From Skermanella stibiiresistens SB22 (GTDB lineage: Bacteria; Pseudomonadota; Alphaproteobacteria; Azospirillales; Azospirillaceae): DNA of 64,000 nucleotides. Location of the stretch: NCBI RefSeq assembly GCF_000576635.1, contig NZ_AVFL01000002.1, forward strand, positions 372,001 to 436,000, in the 5' to 3' direction. A program made the position numbers and the translations under genes. Of the stretch, positions 12,301 through 20,214 are shown one piece after another (the stretch's first letter is position 1; every line of letters starts with the position of its first letter). The notes under the pieces are model-generated. The model saw nothing but the letters and a program-made list of their open reading frames with translations, was not told the origin of the DNA and did no database searches.

Positions 12301-12782
12301 ATCACGGTGTCGGTCGATACCAAGCGGTCGCCGCCCCCCGCTCCGGTCAGCGCCTCGAAGCTGATGGTGATCGCCTTCAGCTGCAAGGCCAGATAGGGCA
12401 TCACCCCAATGACCGCCGTCACGGTGACCAACGCCGCCACGGCTTGGCTCTTGCCATAGCGGGCGGCCAGGAAGTCGGAGATCGACACCACGTTCTCCGC
12501 CTTGGCGATCCGAACCATGCGGGCCAGGACGCGGGAGCCGAGCCCCAGCATCAGGATCGGTCCAAGATATATGGGCAGGAAGTCGAAGCCACTGACGCTG
12601 GCGCGGCCGACCGAGCCATAGAAGGTCCAGGACGTGCAGTAGACGGCGAGGCTCAGCGTGTACAGGATCGGCGCGCGGGCGGCGCTCCGCCCGGCCGCCG
12701 CCCAGCGGTCCCCTTGCCACGCGACCGCGAACAGCGTCGACAGGGTGCCAAGGGACACCAAGGCTACGATCCAGGTCTCCAT
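9396..12782 (-). CDS. SLC5-STAC-PAS hybrid histidine kinase, CrbS-like
   Basis: An 1128-residue sensor. Residues about 1-510 are a sodium/solute symporter (SLC5) domain with 13 or so spans, starting METWIVALVSLGTL. Next come a STAC linker (about 540-610), a PAS segment (LESIDQGICVVGREGRV, about 640), a HisKA domain with His near 775 (AAAGHDLMQPLH), a HATPase with DTGIGI and GKGLGLGLS boxes, and a C-terminal receiver with Asp near 1055 (LTDYHLDYG). This is the CrbS architecture, in which a transporter-like module senses acetate or a related substrate. The ATG at 12782 gives the family N-terminus; the frame extends 46 codons upstream. It is divergent from DUF485-actP. Confidence 0.9.
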   Translation of the reverse strand: METWIVALVSLGTLSTLFAVAWQGDRWAAAGRSAARAPILYTLSLAVYCTSWTFYGSVGRASVSGFDFLPIYLGPILMLGLGSRVLARMVRIAKAENVVSISDFLAARYGKSQAVAALVTVTAVIGVMPYLALQLKAITISFEALTGAGGGDRLVSTDTVMLVTAAMAAFSILFGVRHIHANEHHRGLVLAVAFESVVKLAAFLIVGAVVTFAIMGGPATLLERVMAHPRLPDLLVPDLGNWSWWTMTLLSAFAILCLPRQFHVAVVENVHVDDVKMAARLFPLYLIVINLFVMPVALAGVLLFPEGDISADTFMVSIPMAEGWPLVGLVAFVGGLSASTSMIIVAAVTLSTMVSNDVVVPLLLRLRLRPATAAWRDDPARMLLLVRRSAVIAILAMAYGFHRVIGAAYPLTTIGLVSFAAVAQFAPALFGGMVWRRGNRTGAIAGIAVGFAVWSYTALLPSVADAGWMDGALLLEGPFGVGWLNPRALLGLPGPDPLTHSVLWSLGLNLACYLLLSVTTRQSGVERHQAERFVAMRSDGTSGAIWGMTRVADLHAMAARYVGVERADAAFAGREGWLDKADAETVRLTETLLAGALGSASARVVVAGMLKGGRMSPVAARSMLDEASQAILAKHDLLRATLESIDQGICVVGREGRVVTWNQRFTSLNGLPDGALKADLNLADLLGRDPTRSGVREWRRSDGIVLEMAANPMPSGGFVMTCTDVTERHRTAAALREANEGLERRIEERTRDLAAAKAEADRANLGKTRFLAAAGHDLMQPLHAARLFLSALADRAGDGDPLIGQVDASLRSVEELLGELLDVSKLDSGVVTAKMAAFRVDDVMAPLCDEFTVLAARHGLKFRMVRSSAAVNSDPALLRRVLQNLLGNAVRYTVSGGILLGCRRRGGNLRIEVWDTGIGIADDKLRDIFTEFRQLEEVSADRGKGLGLGLSIVERLAAILGHPVTVRSTPGRGSCFAIEVPRTGDAVAERHPRARRPRRDFAGALVLCVDNDPTVARGMAVLLEGWGCDVVTAASAEAALTALAGRTPDAILTDYHLDYGSNGLEALAGLESRLGVSIPAALITADHGAEILEAATSRGYALARKPLRPGALRALVSQLIARRRQAAE

Positions 12783-12911
12783 CGAATTCCAGCCACTCCA
12801 GAAAAGGCGCACCCTAGACCAAGGTCGGGGCTCCCAAGCACGGGATGTATCATTAAAGCTAATTTCCGATGAGGGCGGAGACGAAAAAACAGCCTTCCGA
12901 GGAGACCCCAG

Positions 12912-13217
12912 ATGCAACAAGAACTGACTCGAAAGATCAGGAACAATCCAAAATTCGCCGAGTTAACGCAAAAGCGAACTAAATTCGGCTGGCAATTGTC
13001 CATCCTGATGCTCCTGCTCTACTACGGCTTCATTCTTATCGTCGCCTTCGTGCCTTCCCTTCTCGGCGTCCCGGTGTATGGCGTCATCACGCTGGGTATC
13101 CCATTCGGTCTCGTGATCATCGTCTCGGCCTTCCTGCTGACCGGTATCTATGTCCGACGGGCGAACACGGAATTCGACGAGTTGAACCGTCAGATCATCG
13201 AGGAGAGCAGGCGATGA
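12912..13217 (+). CDS. DUF485 membrane protein, ActP partner
   Basis: A 101-residue inner-membrane protein with a basic amphipathic start, then two spans (residues 27-50 and 58-80). DUF485 genes almost always precede actP; the E. coli counterpart is yjcH. Its ATGA overlap with actP indicates coupled translation. A good ribosome site (GAGGAG) precedes ATG. The exact role is not established; it may be a small subunit or stabiliser of the permease. Confidence 0.93.
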   Translation: MQQELTRKIRNNPKFAELTQKRTKFGWQLSILMLLLYYGFILIVAFVPSLLGVPVYGVITLGIPFGLVIIVSAFLLTGIYVRRANTEFDELNRQIIEESRR

Positions 13218-14917
13218 GGCGCATCCCGCACGCATTGGCGGCACTCACCGCGGCACCGGTCCTGACGCTGTCGGGCGGCGTGTTCGCCGCCGACGCGATC
13301 AGCGGCGCGGTCCAGCAGCAGGCGACCAATTGGACCGCCATCGTCATGTTCCTGATCTTCGTGGCGGGCACGCTCGGGATCACCTACTGGGCGGCGTCCA
13401 AGACCAAGTCGGCCAAGGATTTCTACGCGGCCGGCGGCGGCATCACCGGCTTCCAGAACGGCTTGGCGATCGCCGGCGACTACATGTCGGCGGCCTCGTT
13501 CCTGGGCATCTCGGCGCTGGTCTACACCTCGGGCTTCGACGGGTTGATCTACTCGATCGGCTTCCTGGTCGGCTGGCCGATCATCCTGTTCCTGATCGCG
13601 GAGCAGCTGCGCAACCTCGGCAAGTACACCTTCGCCGACGTGGCGTCCTACCGCCTCCAGCAGACCCCCATCCGCACCTTGGCGGCCTCGGGCTCGCTGG
13701 TCGTCGTGGCGCTCTACCTGATCGCCCAGATGGTCGGCGCCGGCAAGCTGATCCAGCTGCTGTTCGGCCTGCAATACATCTACGCCGTGGTGCTGGTGGG
13801 CGTGCTGATGATCCTCTACGTCACCTTCGGCGGCATGCTGGCCACCACCTGGGTGCAGATCATCAAGGCGATCCTGCTGCTGTCCGGCGCCTCGTTCATG
13901 GCGCTGATGGTGCTGGTCAACTACAACTTCAACATCGGGGCCCTGTTCCAGGCCGCGGTCGACATGCATCCGAAGCACGTCGCCATCATGCAGCCGGGAA
14001 CGCTGGTCGCCGATCCCATATCCGCGATCTCGCTGGGCATCGCGCTGATGTTCGGCACCGCCGGCCTGCCGCACATCCTGATGCGCTTCTTCACCGTCGC
14101 CGACGCCAAGGAGGCCCGCAAGTCGGTCTTCTACGCCACCGGCTTCATCGGCTACTTCTACATCCTGACCTTCATCATCGGCTTCGGCGCCATCGTCCTG
14201 CTGATGAACAATCCGGAGTTCTTCCGCCCCGGGCCGGACGGCACGATCAACCCGATCACCAACATGCTGGGCGGCACCAACATGGCCGCCATCCACTTGG
14301 CCCGCGCGGTCGGCGGCGACCTTTTCCTGGGCTTCATCTCGGCCGTCGCCTTCGCCACGATCCTGGCCGTGGTGTCGGGCCTGACGCTGGCGGGAGCGTC
14401 CGCCGTGTCACACGATCTCTACGCCTCGGTGTTCCGCCGCGGCCGGGTGAACGAGCAGCAGGAGATCCGGGTTTCCAAGATCGCGACCGTGTGCCTCGGC
14501 ATCCTGGCCATCGTGCTGGGCATTGCGTTCGAGCAACAGAACATCGCCTTCATGGTCGGCTTAGCCTTCGCCATCGCCGCCTCGGCCAACTTTCCGATCA
14601 TTTTCCTGTCGATGTTCTGGAAGAAGCTGACGACGCGCGGCGCCTTGATCGGCGGCTTCATGGGCTTGATCAGCGCCACCGTGATGGTCATTCTCGGCCC
14701 GACGGTATGGGAAAGCGTGCTCGCCCACCCCAAGGGCAGCGCTCCGTTCCCCTACGACAACCCGGCGATCTTCTCGGTCCCGCTCGCCTTCATCGCGACG
14801 TGGCTGTTCTCGGTCACCGACAAGAGCCGGAACGCGGCCAGCGAGGAGGCGGCCTTCGAGGCCCAGTATATCCGCTCGCAGACGGGAATCGGAGCGGAGG
14901 GAGCTTCCGCCCACTGA
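13214..14917 (+). CDS. actP: ActP, cation/acetate symporter
   Basis: A 567-residue sodium:solute symporter that takes up acetate and other short monocarboxylates. A cleavable N-terminal signal (about residues 1-24, ending VFAADA) precedes 13 predicted spans, as in E. coli ActP. Family segments seen are [20 protein letters not shown] and [19 protein letters not shown]. Preceded and overlapped by DUF485 and followed by a strong terminator, it forms a two-gene operon. The divergent kinase and its regulator probably control it. Confidence 0.95.
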   Translation: MRRIPHALAALTAAPVLTLSGGVFAADAISGAVQQQATNWTAIVMFLIFVAGTLGITYWAASKTKSAKDFYAAGGGITGFQNGLAIAGDYMSAASFLGISALVYTSGFDGLIYSIGFLVGWPIILFLIAEQLRNLGKYTFADVASYRLQQTPIRTLAASGSLVVVALYLIAQMVGAGKLIQLLFGLQYIYAVVLVGVLMILYVTFGGMLATTWVQIIKAILLLSGASFMALMVLVNYNFNIGALFQAAVDMHPKHVAIMQPGTLVADPISAISLGIALMFGTAGLPHILMRFFTVADAKEARKSVFYATGFIGYFYILTFIIGFGAIVLLMNNPEFFRPGPDGTINPITNMLGGTNMAAIHLARAVGGDLFLGFISAVAFATILAVVSGLTLAGASAVSHDLYASVFRRGRVNEQQEIRVSKIATVCLGILAIVLGIAFEQQNIAFMVGLAFAIAASANFPIIFLSMFWKKLTTRGALIGGFMGLISATVMVILGPTVWESVLAHPKGSAPFPYDNPAIFSVPLAFIATWLFSVTDKSRNAASEEAAFEAQYIRSQTGIGAEGASAH

Positions 14918-14963
14918 TACCGACGGCCCTGATAACGTTGGAAACTCCCTGACTTAAGACATA

Positions 14964-14995
14964 GACGCCCCCGGAAGAATACTTCCGGGGGCGTC
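14964..14995 (+). terminator. Terminator after actP
   Basis: A 14-bp perfect stem (14964-14977 with 14982-14995) around an AATA loop, 47 bases after the actP stop. Only TTGT follows, so the T-run is weak. Confidence 0.75.
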
Positions 14996-15070
14996 TTGTC
15001 GCTGGCTTTGAACGCGGTGGTGATCCGTTCTCGCGTTACTTAGCGCTATAAACGTCGATTTCGCTTTCCT

Positions 15071-15095
15071 GGAACATCGTGAGGTGGCATGTGTT
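15071..15095 (+). promoter_or_regulatory. Possible EcfG-type general stress promoter
   Basis: GGAAC at 15071-15075 is followed by 17 bases and GTT at 15093-15095. The consensus of the alphaproteobacterial general stress sigma factor is GGAAC, 16-17 bases, then CGTT. It lies about 50 bases before the DUF2934 start. One base of the -10 differs, and the sigma factor itself is not in this window. Confidence 0.4.
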
Positions 15096-15142
15096 TTCGG
15101 CCGAAACACCATACGCTAGAACCACTTGCCGAGGAGGTCGTC

Positions 15143-15601
15143 ATGTCGCCGGAACAGGAAGAGCGGATCAAGAATCGCGCCTATGAGATCTGGGAGCGCG
15201 AAGGTCGGCCGGACGGCCGCGGCGACGACCACTGGCGGATGGCGGTTCAGGAAATCCGGGCCGAGGATGGCTGGGTCGATGACGCGGCGGATCCCGCCGG
15301 ACCGACCAGCTCCCCCGTCGCCGCGGAGCAACCAGCCGAAGCGCCAAAACCCGCGAAGCCCCGGGCGCGCAAGGCGGCCGCTCCCAAGAAGGAAGTGGCT
15401 CCCAAGGCCGCCGCGCCTGAAGTGACAACCGAGGAGCCCGCGGCGGAGGCGTCGAAGGCGAAGCCCCGCAAGGCCGCTTCGAAGGTGAAGGAGCCCGCGG
15501 TCATCGAGGAGCCGGCGGTCGCGGAACCGAAGACCAAGTCCCGCAAAGCGGCCGCACCCAAGGTGGCCGCCGAGAAGCCGAAGAAGTCAGCGAAGTCCTG
15601 A
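15143..15601 (+). CDS. DUF2934 protein with Lys/Ala-rich tail
   Basis: A 152-residue protein. The first 50 residues are the DUF2934 domain (RIKNRAYEIWEREGRPDGRG, then HWRMAVQEI). The rest is a disordered Ala/Lys/Pro/Glu tail with repeats of KxRKAA type, resembling histone H1-like tails that bind nucleic acid. I chose ATG 15143 since GAGGAGG lies just upstream; the frame runs 18 codons further. DUF2934 genes are common in alphaproteobacteria and often stress-induced; the biochemical role is unknown. Confidence 0.75.
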   Translation: MSPEQEERIKNRAYEIWEREGRPDGRGDDHWRMAVQEIRAEDGWVDDAADPAGPTSSPVAAEQPAEAPKPAKPRARKAAAPKKEVAPKAAAPEVTTEEPAAEASKAKPRKAASKVKEPAVIEEPAVAEPKTKSRKAAAPKVAAEKPKKSAKS

Positions 15602-15663
15602 ACCGCCAAGTCCCGAACGGATAGTCGCGATGAACCCGGAGACCGCCACGACCTTTGGTGGTC

Positions 15664-16375
15664 TCAACCCTTCTCCGGGTTCATCACCTGATCGAGGCTG
15701 GTCGCTTCCATGGCGCGGCATACCCAGGTGGAGATCCGGTCCGAGTCCGACCGTGAGATTCTTGCCCTGACGTCGTTCGGCACCGGGCCGAAGCGGTATT
15801 CGAGGATGTCGAGCAGCAGTTCGGCTTTGCCCTTGGCCTCGCCTTCGGCCAAGCCCTCGGCCACACCCTGCGCCCGCCCCTCCGCCTTGCCATCGGCTTT
15901 GCCGTCGGCATAAAGCCTTTCAGCCAAAGTGGTCACTTCACCACGCTCCTCTTCCGTCAAGGGTGCCGACAGAAGTTCGACGGTCGCCCTGTCCAAGTCA
16001 TTATATACGTTGATCATGTAGATCAAAAGCTGGACCATCCGGTCGTCGCGATAGACCTCGGTGGTCGCCAAGGCGAGCAGGCGCCGCCGGAAGTCGGATG
16101 GTCCTCGCGCCAGCTTCATGACGGCGAACCCGAATCGCAGGAATGGATCGCGCGATAGGTCACGGTCCTCGACAGTCCGCATGTCGAACAGGACATAGGA
16201 GAACGTCGGCACGAAGGGGCGGAGTTCCGGGCCGACGTCGTAGAGCCCGGCATAGTTGGGTGGCTCCGACCATGGCTTGGTTCCGTGACAGATCACCAGC
16301 GGAATCCCCGGAGGCAAAGGCGTTCCGCCGCCTCTGGCGAGATGGCTATGAAGAAACAAACTAACGGAATAGTAG
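15664..16375 (-). pseudogene. 5'-truncated Rpn-family nuclease/transposase-like remnant
   Basis: The sequence matches the middle and C-terminal part of the Rpn (YhgA-like, recombination-promoting nuclease) family: IPLVICHGTKPW, the YAGLYD segment, the long helical region, and a tail with repeats of GKAEGxAxG type ahead of LLDILEYRFGPVP. The family N-terminus, which carries the PD-(D/E)xK nuclease residues (about 90 residues), is missing. Instead the open frame begins inside a perfect inverted repeat at 16376-16457, reading from a GTG at 16413. I infer deletion of the 5' end at the repeat, leaving a catalytically dead remnant. Confidence 0.65.
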
Positions 16376-16457
16376 CCGTAGGTCGGGTAGAGCGCGGCGG
16401 CACCCGACACCAACTCGCCTGCTTGTCGGGTGCCGCCGCGCTCTACCCGACCTACGG
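16376..16457. repeat. Perfect 34-bp inverted repeat with 14-base loop
   Basis: Arms 16376-16409 and 16424-16457 are exact reverse complements and begin CCGTAGGTCGGGTAG. Sequences beginning GTAGGTCGGGT are a widespread class of extragenic palindromic repeats in Proteobacteria, some of which are mobilised by RAYT-type transposases. This copy sits precisely at the broken 5' end of the nuclease remnant. No transposase gene is next to it. Confidence 0.8.
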
Positions 16458-16639
16458 TTAATCCCGGTTCGACGAAACAAACGTTGGAACTGTCTCATCC
16501 GAGGCTGGTCAAATTTCGGCACCGGTGGCCACTTTGACCCGACAGCGCAATGAATCGTTCTGGACCGCATGCCTCCGTAGGCGCAAGGGGCCACGGCCGC
16601 GCCAAACCGTCGCTGATGATGACCCCCCCCTGGCGCCCG
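16458..16639. other. Non-coding scar, possible IS21-type end
   Basis: No convincing gene. A segment near 16507-16541 has GGTCAAATTTCGGCACCGG followed by GTGGCCACTTTGACC, which resembles the repeated terminal motifs found downstream of istB in IS21-family elements. No istA or istB coding sequence is present, so only a remnant could remain. The poly-C run at 16624-16630 lies just before the regulator stop. Confidence 0.3.
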
Positions 16640-17317
16640 CTACTGCTGCTGGTTCAACAGCTTACGCTCCACCGTCTGTAGGTGTTGCCGCATCATCCGG
16701 GCCGCCCGGTCCATGTCCCGATCCGCGATGGCGGCGACGACCTCCTCGTGTTCGGCGTAGCTGTGGTGTCCGGGATCGGGCTTGGTCCGGTTCACCCGCA
16801 GCCTGCCCCAAACCACCGCGCGCCGGACGGCGTTCAGCGTGTCGAACATGGCGAGCAACAGCGTGTTGCGGGTCGACTCAGCGATCAGGCGGTGCAGCCT
16901 GTTGTCCCAGCTCTCGTATTGCCGCCAAGTCGCTGCGGAGCGCGAGCGCGCCATGCAGGTCCTCATCTCCGCGATGTCGGCGGCGGTGGCGTTCAGAGCG
17001 GCGACGCGGGCGATCTCCGGTTCGATCAGCAGCCGGGTCTGCATGACCTCCGCCGGATTGGTTCGGCTGGTGGTTACCGACAGGTCCGCCAAGCTCTCGG
17101 TCGGGCGGCTGCCGATGAAGGTGCCCTTGCCGACATGGCGCCATAATTGACCTTCCGCCTCCAGGGTCGCCAAGGCCTTCCGCAGTTCACCCCGGCTGAC
17201 GCCGAGTTGCTGGCAGAGGTCCCGCTCCGGTGGCAAGCGGCTGTCGACCGACAGCGGCGCCTGCGCCAGCAAGGCTCGGAGTTGGGTCAGCGTGCCCTGT
17301 GGATCGACACCATTCAT
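16640..17317 (-). CDS. GntR/FadR-type (FCD) transcriptional regulator
   Basis: A 225-residue regulator. The N-terminal winged helix (residues 5-70) has LPPERDLCQQLGVSRGELR and LEAEGQLWRHVGKGTFI, typical of GntR. The FCD ligand domain (90-215) has conserved Asp/His-type metal site positions and the RMMRQHLQTVE helix. FCD regulators usually respond to small organic acids. I chose ATG 17317; the open frame extends 35 codons into the intergenic region. It diverges from an NMT1-type ABC importer operon, which it probably represses, with candidate operators between them. Confidence 0.88.
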   Translation of the reverse strand: MNGVDPQGTLTQLRALLAQAPLSVDSRLPPERDLCQQLGVSRGELRKALATLEAEGQLWRHVGKGTFIGSRPTESLADLSVTTSRTNPAEVMQTRLLIEPEIARVAALNATAADIAEMRTCMARSRSAATWRQYESWDNRLHRLIAESTRNTLLLAMFDTLNAVRRAVVWGRLRVNRTKPDPGHHSYAEHEEVVAAIADRDMDRAARMMRQHLQTVERKLLNQQQ

Positions 17318-17330
17318 GATCAGTGACCTC

Positions 17331-17350
17331 AACCAATAAAGGGATTGGTT
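17331..17350. promoter_or_regulatory. Candidate operator of the GntR/FCD regulator
   Basis: AACCAAT (17331-17337) and ATTGGTT (17344-17350) form a perfect 7-bp inverted repeat with a 6-base spacer, 14 bases before the regulator ATG. This position fits autoregulation. Confidence 0.5.
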
Positions 17351-17407
17351 TCGATCATCCTCATACATGTGGCTGGAATCAAGCCAAATCCGTTGACTCT
17401 CCCTCGG

Positions 17408-17455
17408 ACCAATGCGTACCATTAATTAATTGGTGAATAATGGTTGGGATCAACC
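17408..17455. promoter_or_regulatory. AT-rich promoter region with further ACCAAT/ATTGGT half-sites
   Basis: ACCAAT at 17408 and ATTGGT at 17429 repeat the half-sites seen beside the regulator, and GGTTG (17442-17446) with CAACC (17451-17455) makes another inverted repeat. The stretch is AT-rich against a GC-rich background, as expected for the promoter of the importer operon 65 bases downstream. Confidence 0.45.
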
Positions 17456-17520
17456 CGACCGGCGGGCTCGGCCCGCACTAAACCAATGACTGGCTCATCT
17501 ATAGGGAGGAAGCCAAGACC

Positions 17521-18528
17521 ATGTTCAACAGCAACCCCTTGTCCCATGCGGCTCGCGCCGCGGCGGCTTTGGCCTTGACGCTCGGCTTGTCCCTGGCGCC
17601 GATGGAAGCGGACGCGGCCGGCAAGATCCGGATCGCCTTCGGCGATATCGCGTCGGTCGAAGCCCTGGGCTTCCTGACGGCGATAGAGCGCGCCAAGGAG
17701 CGCGGCGTCGATATCGACATCTCGTACCTGAAGTCGGAGGACATCGCGGCCCAGGCCGTGGTCGGCGGGCAGGCCGACATCGGGGTCGGAACACCCTACG
17801 CGTTGCTTCAGAAGGTGCGGGCGCCCATCCGGATCTTCTACCAGATGAGCACGCTGCGCTTCTATCCAGTGGTCAACACGGAATTCTACCAGGACTGGAA
17901 GGACTTGAACGGACAGGAGATCGCGGTCCACTCCCGCGGGTCGGGCACCGAGGCGATCATGACCCTGCTGGCGCGCAAGAACGGCATCAAGTACGGCCAA
18001 GTCAGCTACGTTCCAGGGTCGGAAGTCCGCACTGGCGCGCTGCTCCAAGGCAATGTCAAGGCGACCATCGTGGACTCGGCCGGCTGGCGCTTGCTCCAGG
18101 CGAAGGCTCCCGGCAAGTTCAAGGTCCTGCCGGTCGAAGGCATCGACGCCAGCGACGAGGCGCTCTATGCCAACACCAACTTCCTCGATAAGGAAAAGGA
18201 GTCGGTCGCGATCCTGACCGAGGAACTGCTCAACACCTTCCGCGAGATCAACGCGAAGCCGGAGGTGGTCACCGAGTTCCGCCAGAAATACAACCTCGCC
18301 CCTGATCTGCCGTCCGAAGTGGTCGAAGATATCGGCCCCTACTACAAGGACGCCGCCGATGTCGGACTGTTCCCGGCCAATGGCGGAGGTGAGGACGCGG
18401 CCAAGGACGATTTCGAGTTCTACACCGTCGCCGGGCAGTTGCAGGGCGAACCGGCCAGCCTGAAGGTGGCCGATTTCTGGACCCTGGAGCCACTGACCCA
18501 GGCGCTCCAGAAGGTCGGCCAGCGCTAG
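17521..18528 (+). CDS. NMT1/THI5-type ABC transporter substrate-binding protein
   Basis: A 335-residue periplasmic protein with a Sec signal (about 1-32, ending MEADAAG). The fold is of the NMT1/SsuA/TauA type: IAFGDIASVEALGFLTAIE, GGQADIGVGTPYALLQK and HSRGSGTEA. Such proteins bind sulfonates, pyrimidine precursors, aromatic acids or similar ligands; the ligand cannot be read from the sequence. GGAGG precedes ATG. First gene of an operon of importer plus FAH hydrolase under a divergent FCD regulator. Confidence 0.87.
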   Translation: MFNSNPLSHAARAAAALALTLGLSLAPMEADAAGKIRIAFGDIASVEALGFLTAIERAKERGVDIDISYLKSEDIAAQAVVGGQADIGVGTPYALLQKVRAPIRIFYQMSTLRFYPVVNTEFYQDWKDLNGQEIAVHSRGSGTEAIMTLLARKNGIKYGQVSYVPGSEVRTGALLQGNVKATIVDSAGWRLLQAKAPGKFKVLPVEGIDASDEALYANTNFLDKEKESVAILTEELLNTFREINAKPEVVTEFRQKYNLAPDLPSEVVEDIGPYYKDAADVGLFPANGGGEDAAKDDFEFYTVAGQLQGEPASLKVADFWTLEPLTQALQKVGQR

Positions 18529-18561
18529 CGGTGCCGCACGGACGGATAGGAACACTCCACG

Positions 18562-19389
18562 ATGTCCCAGCTTCTCGCCCGTGGTACGGGGATGCCGGTG
18601 GGGCCAACCCCCTCCTTCATCCGCTGGATCGCCACCCGCGACCACACCTTGTTCTGGCGGTTGCTCTCCCTGGCGCTGTTCTGCGGCGCCTGGGAGGTGG
18701 CGGGCCAGATCCCGGTCAATTACGCCCTGCCGCCGTTCTCGCAAACCTTCATGGCTTTCGTCGGCATGCTGGCGGATGGCAGCCTGCTCTCCGCCTACGC
18801 CACGACGCTCCAGCCGCTGGTGATCGGCATCGTCATCTCAGCCGTCATCGGCGTGGCCGTCGGCGTCCTGATGGGGCTCCGACCCCTGGCCGAGTGGCTG
18901 GCCGCACCCGTGTTCATCGTGATGCAGGCTGCGCCGATGGCGGCGCTGATACCGCTCATCACCTTCGTCTACGGCATCGGCATGACGTCGAAGGTGCTGG
19001 CGGTGACGGTGCTGGCGCTGCCGGTGATCGTGCTCAACTGCTACAAGGCGGTTCGCAACGTCAACCCGTCGCTGGTCGCCATGTGCCGCTCGTTCCAGGG
19101 AACGCGGTGGCAGCAGGTGGCGAAGATCGTCATCCCCGACGCCAGCCCGCTGATCTTCGCCGGTCTCCGGCTCGGCATCTCCGCCGGGTTCATTGGCATC
19201 GTCCTTGCCGAGTTGCTGATCACGCCGACCGGCATCGGCGACCTGATCACCTATCACCGCTCGGTCGCCAACTACGCCGAGATGTACGCGACCATCGCGT
19301 CCATCATCGTCTTTTCCGCGGTCACGGTCGGGGGCTTGCAGCGCCTCGAAGTGTCCCTGTTCCGCCCTGAGAAAAGGGAGATCGCCTGA
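18562..19389 (+). CDS. ABC transporter permease (SsuC/TauC type)
   Basis: A 275-residue inner-membrane permease with about six spans. The EAA loop is visible near residue 180 as a segment beginning MCRSFQGTRWQQVAKIVIPDA, which contacts the ATPase. Its stop overlaps the next gene's ATG (ATGA). Partner of the substrate-binding protein upstream and the ATPase downstream; a second permease follows the ATPase, so the pore may be a heterodimer. Confidence 0.9.
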   Translation: MSQLLARGTGMPVGPTPSFIRWIATRDHTLFWRLLSLALFCGAWEVAGQIPVNYALPPFSQTFMAFVGMLADGSLLSAYATTLQPLVIGIVISAVIGVAVGVLMGLRPLAEWLAAPVFIVMQAAPMAALIPLITFVYGIGMTSKVLAVTVLALPVIVLNCYKAVRNVNPSLVAMCRSFQGTRWQQVAKIVIPDASPLIFAGLRLGISAGFIGIVLAELLITPTGIGDLITYHRSVANYAEMYATIASIIVFSAVTVGGLQRLEVSLFRPEKREIA

Positions 19390-20192
19390 TGCAGGCCGTC
19401 CTGCCCCGAGCGTGGGAAACCCCCGTTCCAGCGAAGCCCGACAACATCGTCGAGGTTCGCGGCCTGTCCAAGTTCTACGGAAGCTTCGAGGCCCTCAAGG
19501 AGATCGATCTCGATTTCCCGCGCGGCGAGTTGATCTCGCTGCTGGGTCCCAGCGGCTGCGGCAAGACCACCTTGCTGAAGATGATCGCGGGTCTGCTCCA
19601 GCCGACCGCCGGCCAAGTGCTGGTCAAGGGCAAGCCGGTCACCGGTCCTGGTCCCGAACGCGCCTTCGTGTTCCAGGACTTCGCCCTCATGCCGTGGGCG
19701 ACCGTCATCCGCAACGTCGCCTTCGGACTGGAACTACGGGGGATGCCCAAGGCCCAGCGCCACGAGATCGCGCGGCGCTACATCGCCGAGGTCGGCCTCG
19801 CCGGTTTCGAGGAGCGCTATCCCCACGAGCTGTCGGGCGGCATGCGCCAGCGCGTCGGCCTGGCGCGGGCGCTCGCGGTCGACGCCGACGTCCTGCTGAT
19901 GGACGAGCCATTCTCGGCCGTGGACGAGCAGACCCGCCGCAAGTTCCAGGAGGACCTGCTCAGCCTGCGCCGGGTCCAGCGCAAGACCTTCATCTTCGTG
20001 ACCCACAGCATCGAAGAGGCGGTCTACGTCTCGGATCGGATCGTGTTGCTGTCGCGCCGGCCCGGCCGCGTCTCCCGCATCATCGAGCCCGATATCCCGC
20101 GTGACGGTACCCCCGACGAGATCCGCCGCGACCGCCGTTACCTCGACACGATCGAGGATATCTGGGACGGTCTCAAGCGGTTCGTCGATTGA
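19389..20192 (+). CDS. ABC transporter ATP-binding protein (SsuB/TauB type)
   Basis: A 267-residue ATPase. Walker A is GPSGCGKTT (about residue 55), the Q-loop lies in FVFQDFALMPW, the signature is LSGGMRQR, Walker B is VLLMDEPFSAVDE, and the switch His is in FVTHSIEEAVYVSD. It energises the NMT1-type importer. Start overlaps the upstream permease stop. Confidence 0.94.
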   Translation: MQAVLPRAWETPVPAKPDNIVEVRGLSKFYGSFEALKEIDLDFPRGELISLLGPSGCGKTTLLKMIAGLLQPTAGQVLVKGKPVTGPGPERAFVFQDFALMPWATVIRNVAFGLELRGMPKAQRHEIARRYIAEVGLAGFEERYPHELSGGMRQRVGLARALAVDADVLLMDEPFSAVDEQTRRKFQEDLLSLRRVQRKTFIFVTHSIEEAVYVSDRIVLLSRRPGRVSRIIEPDIPRDGTPDEIRRDRRYLDTIEDIWDGLKRFVD

Positions 20193-20214
20193 ACGGGGTG
20201 GGGGAGCACACGCC

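Noticed and set aside
12099-14296. Open frames of 257-368 codons opposite the hybrid kinase and actP
   Set aside because: Compositional shadows rich in His, Gln, Asp and Arg with no domains.
15330-15600. Repeated KxRKAA-type units in the DUF2934 protein tail, considered as a DNA repeat array
   Set aside because: They are degenerate at the DNA level and explained by a low-complexity disordered tail.
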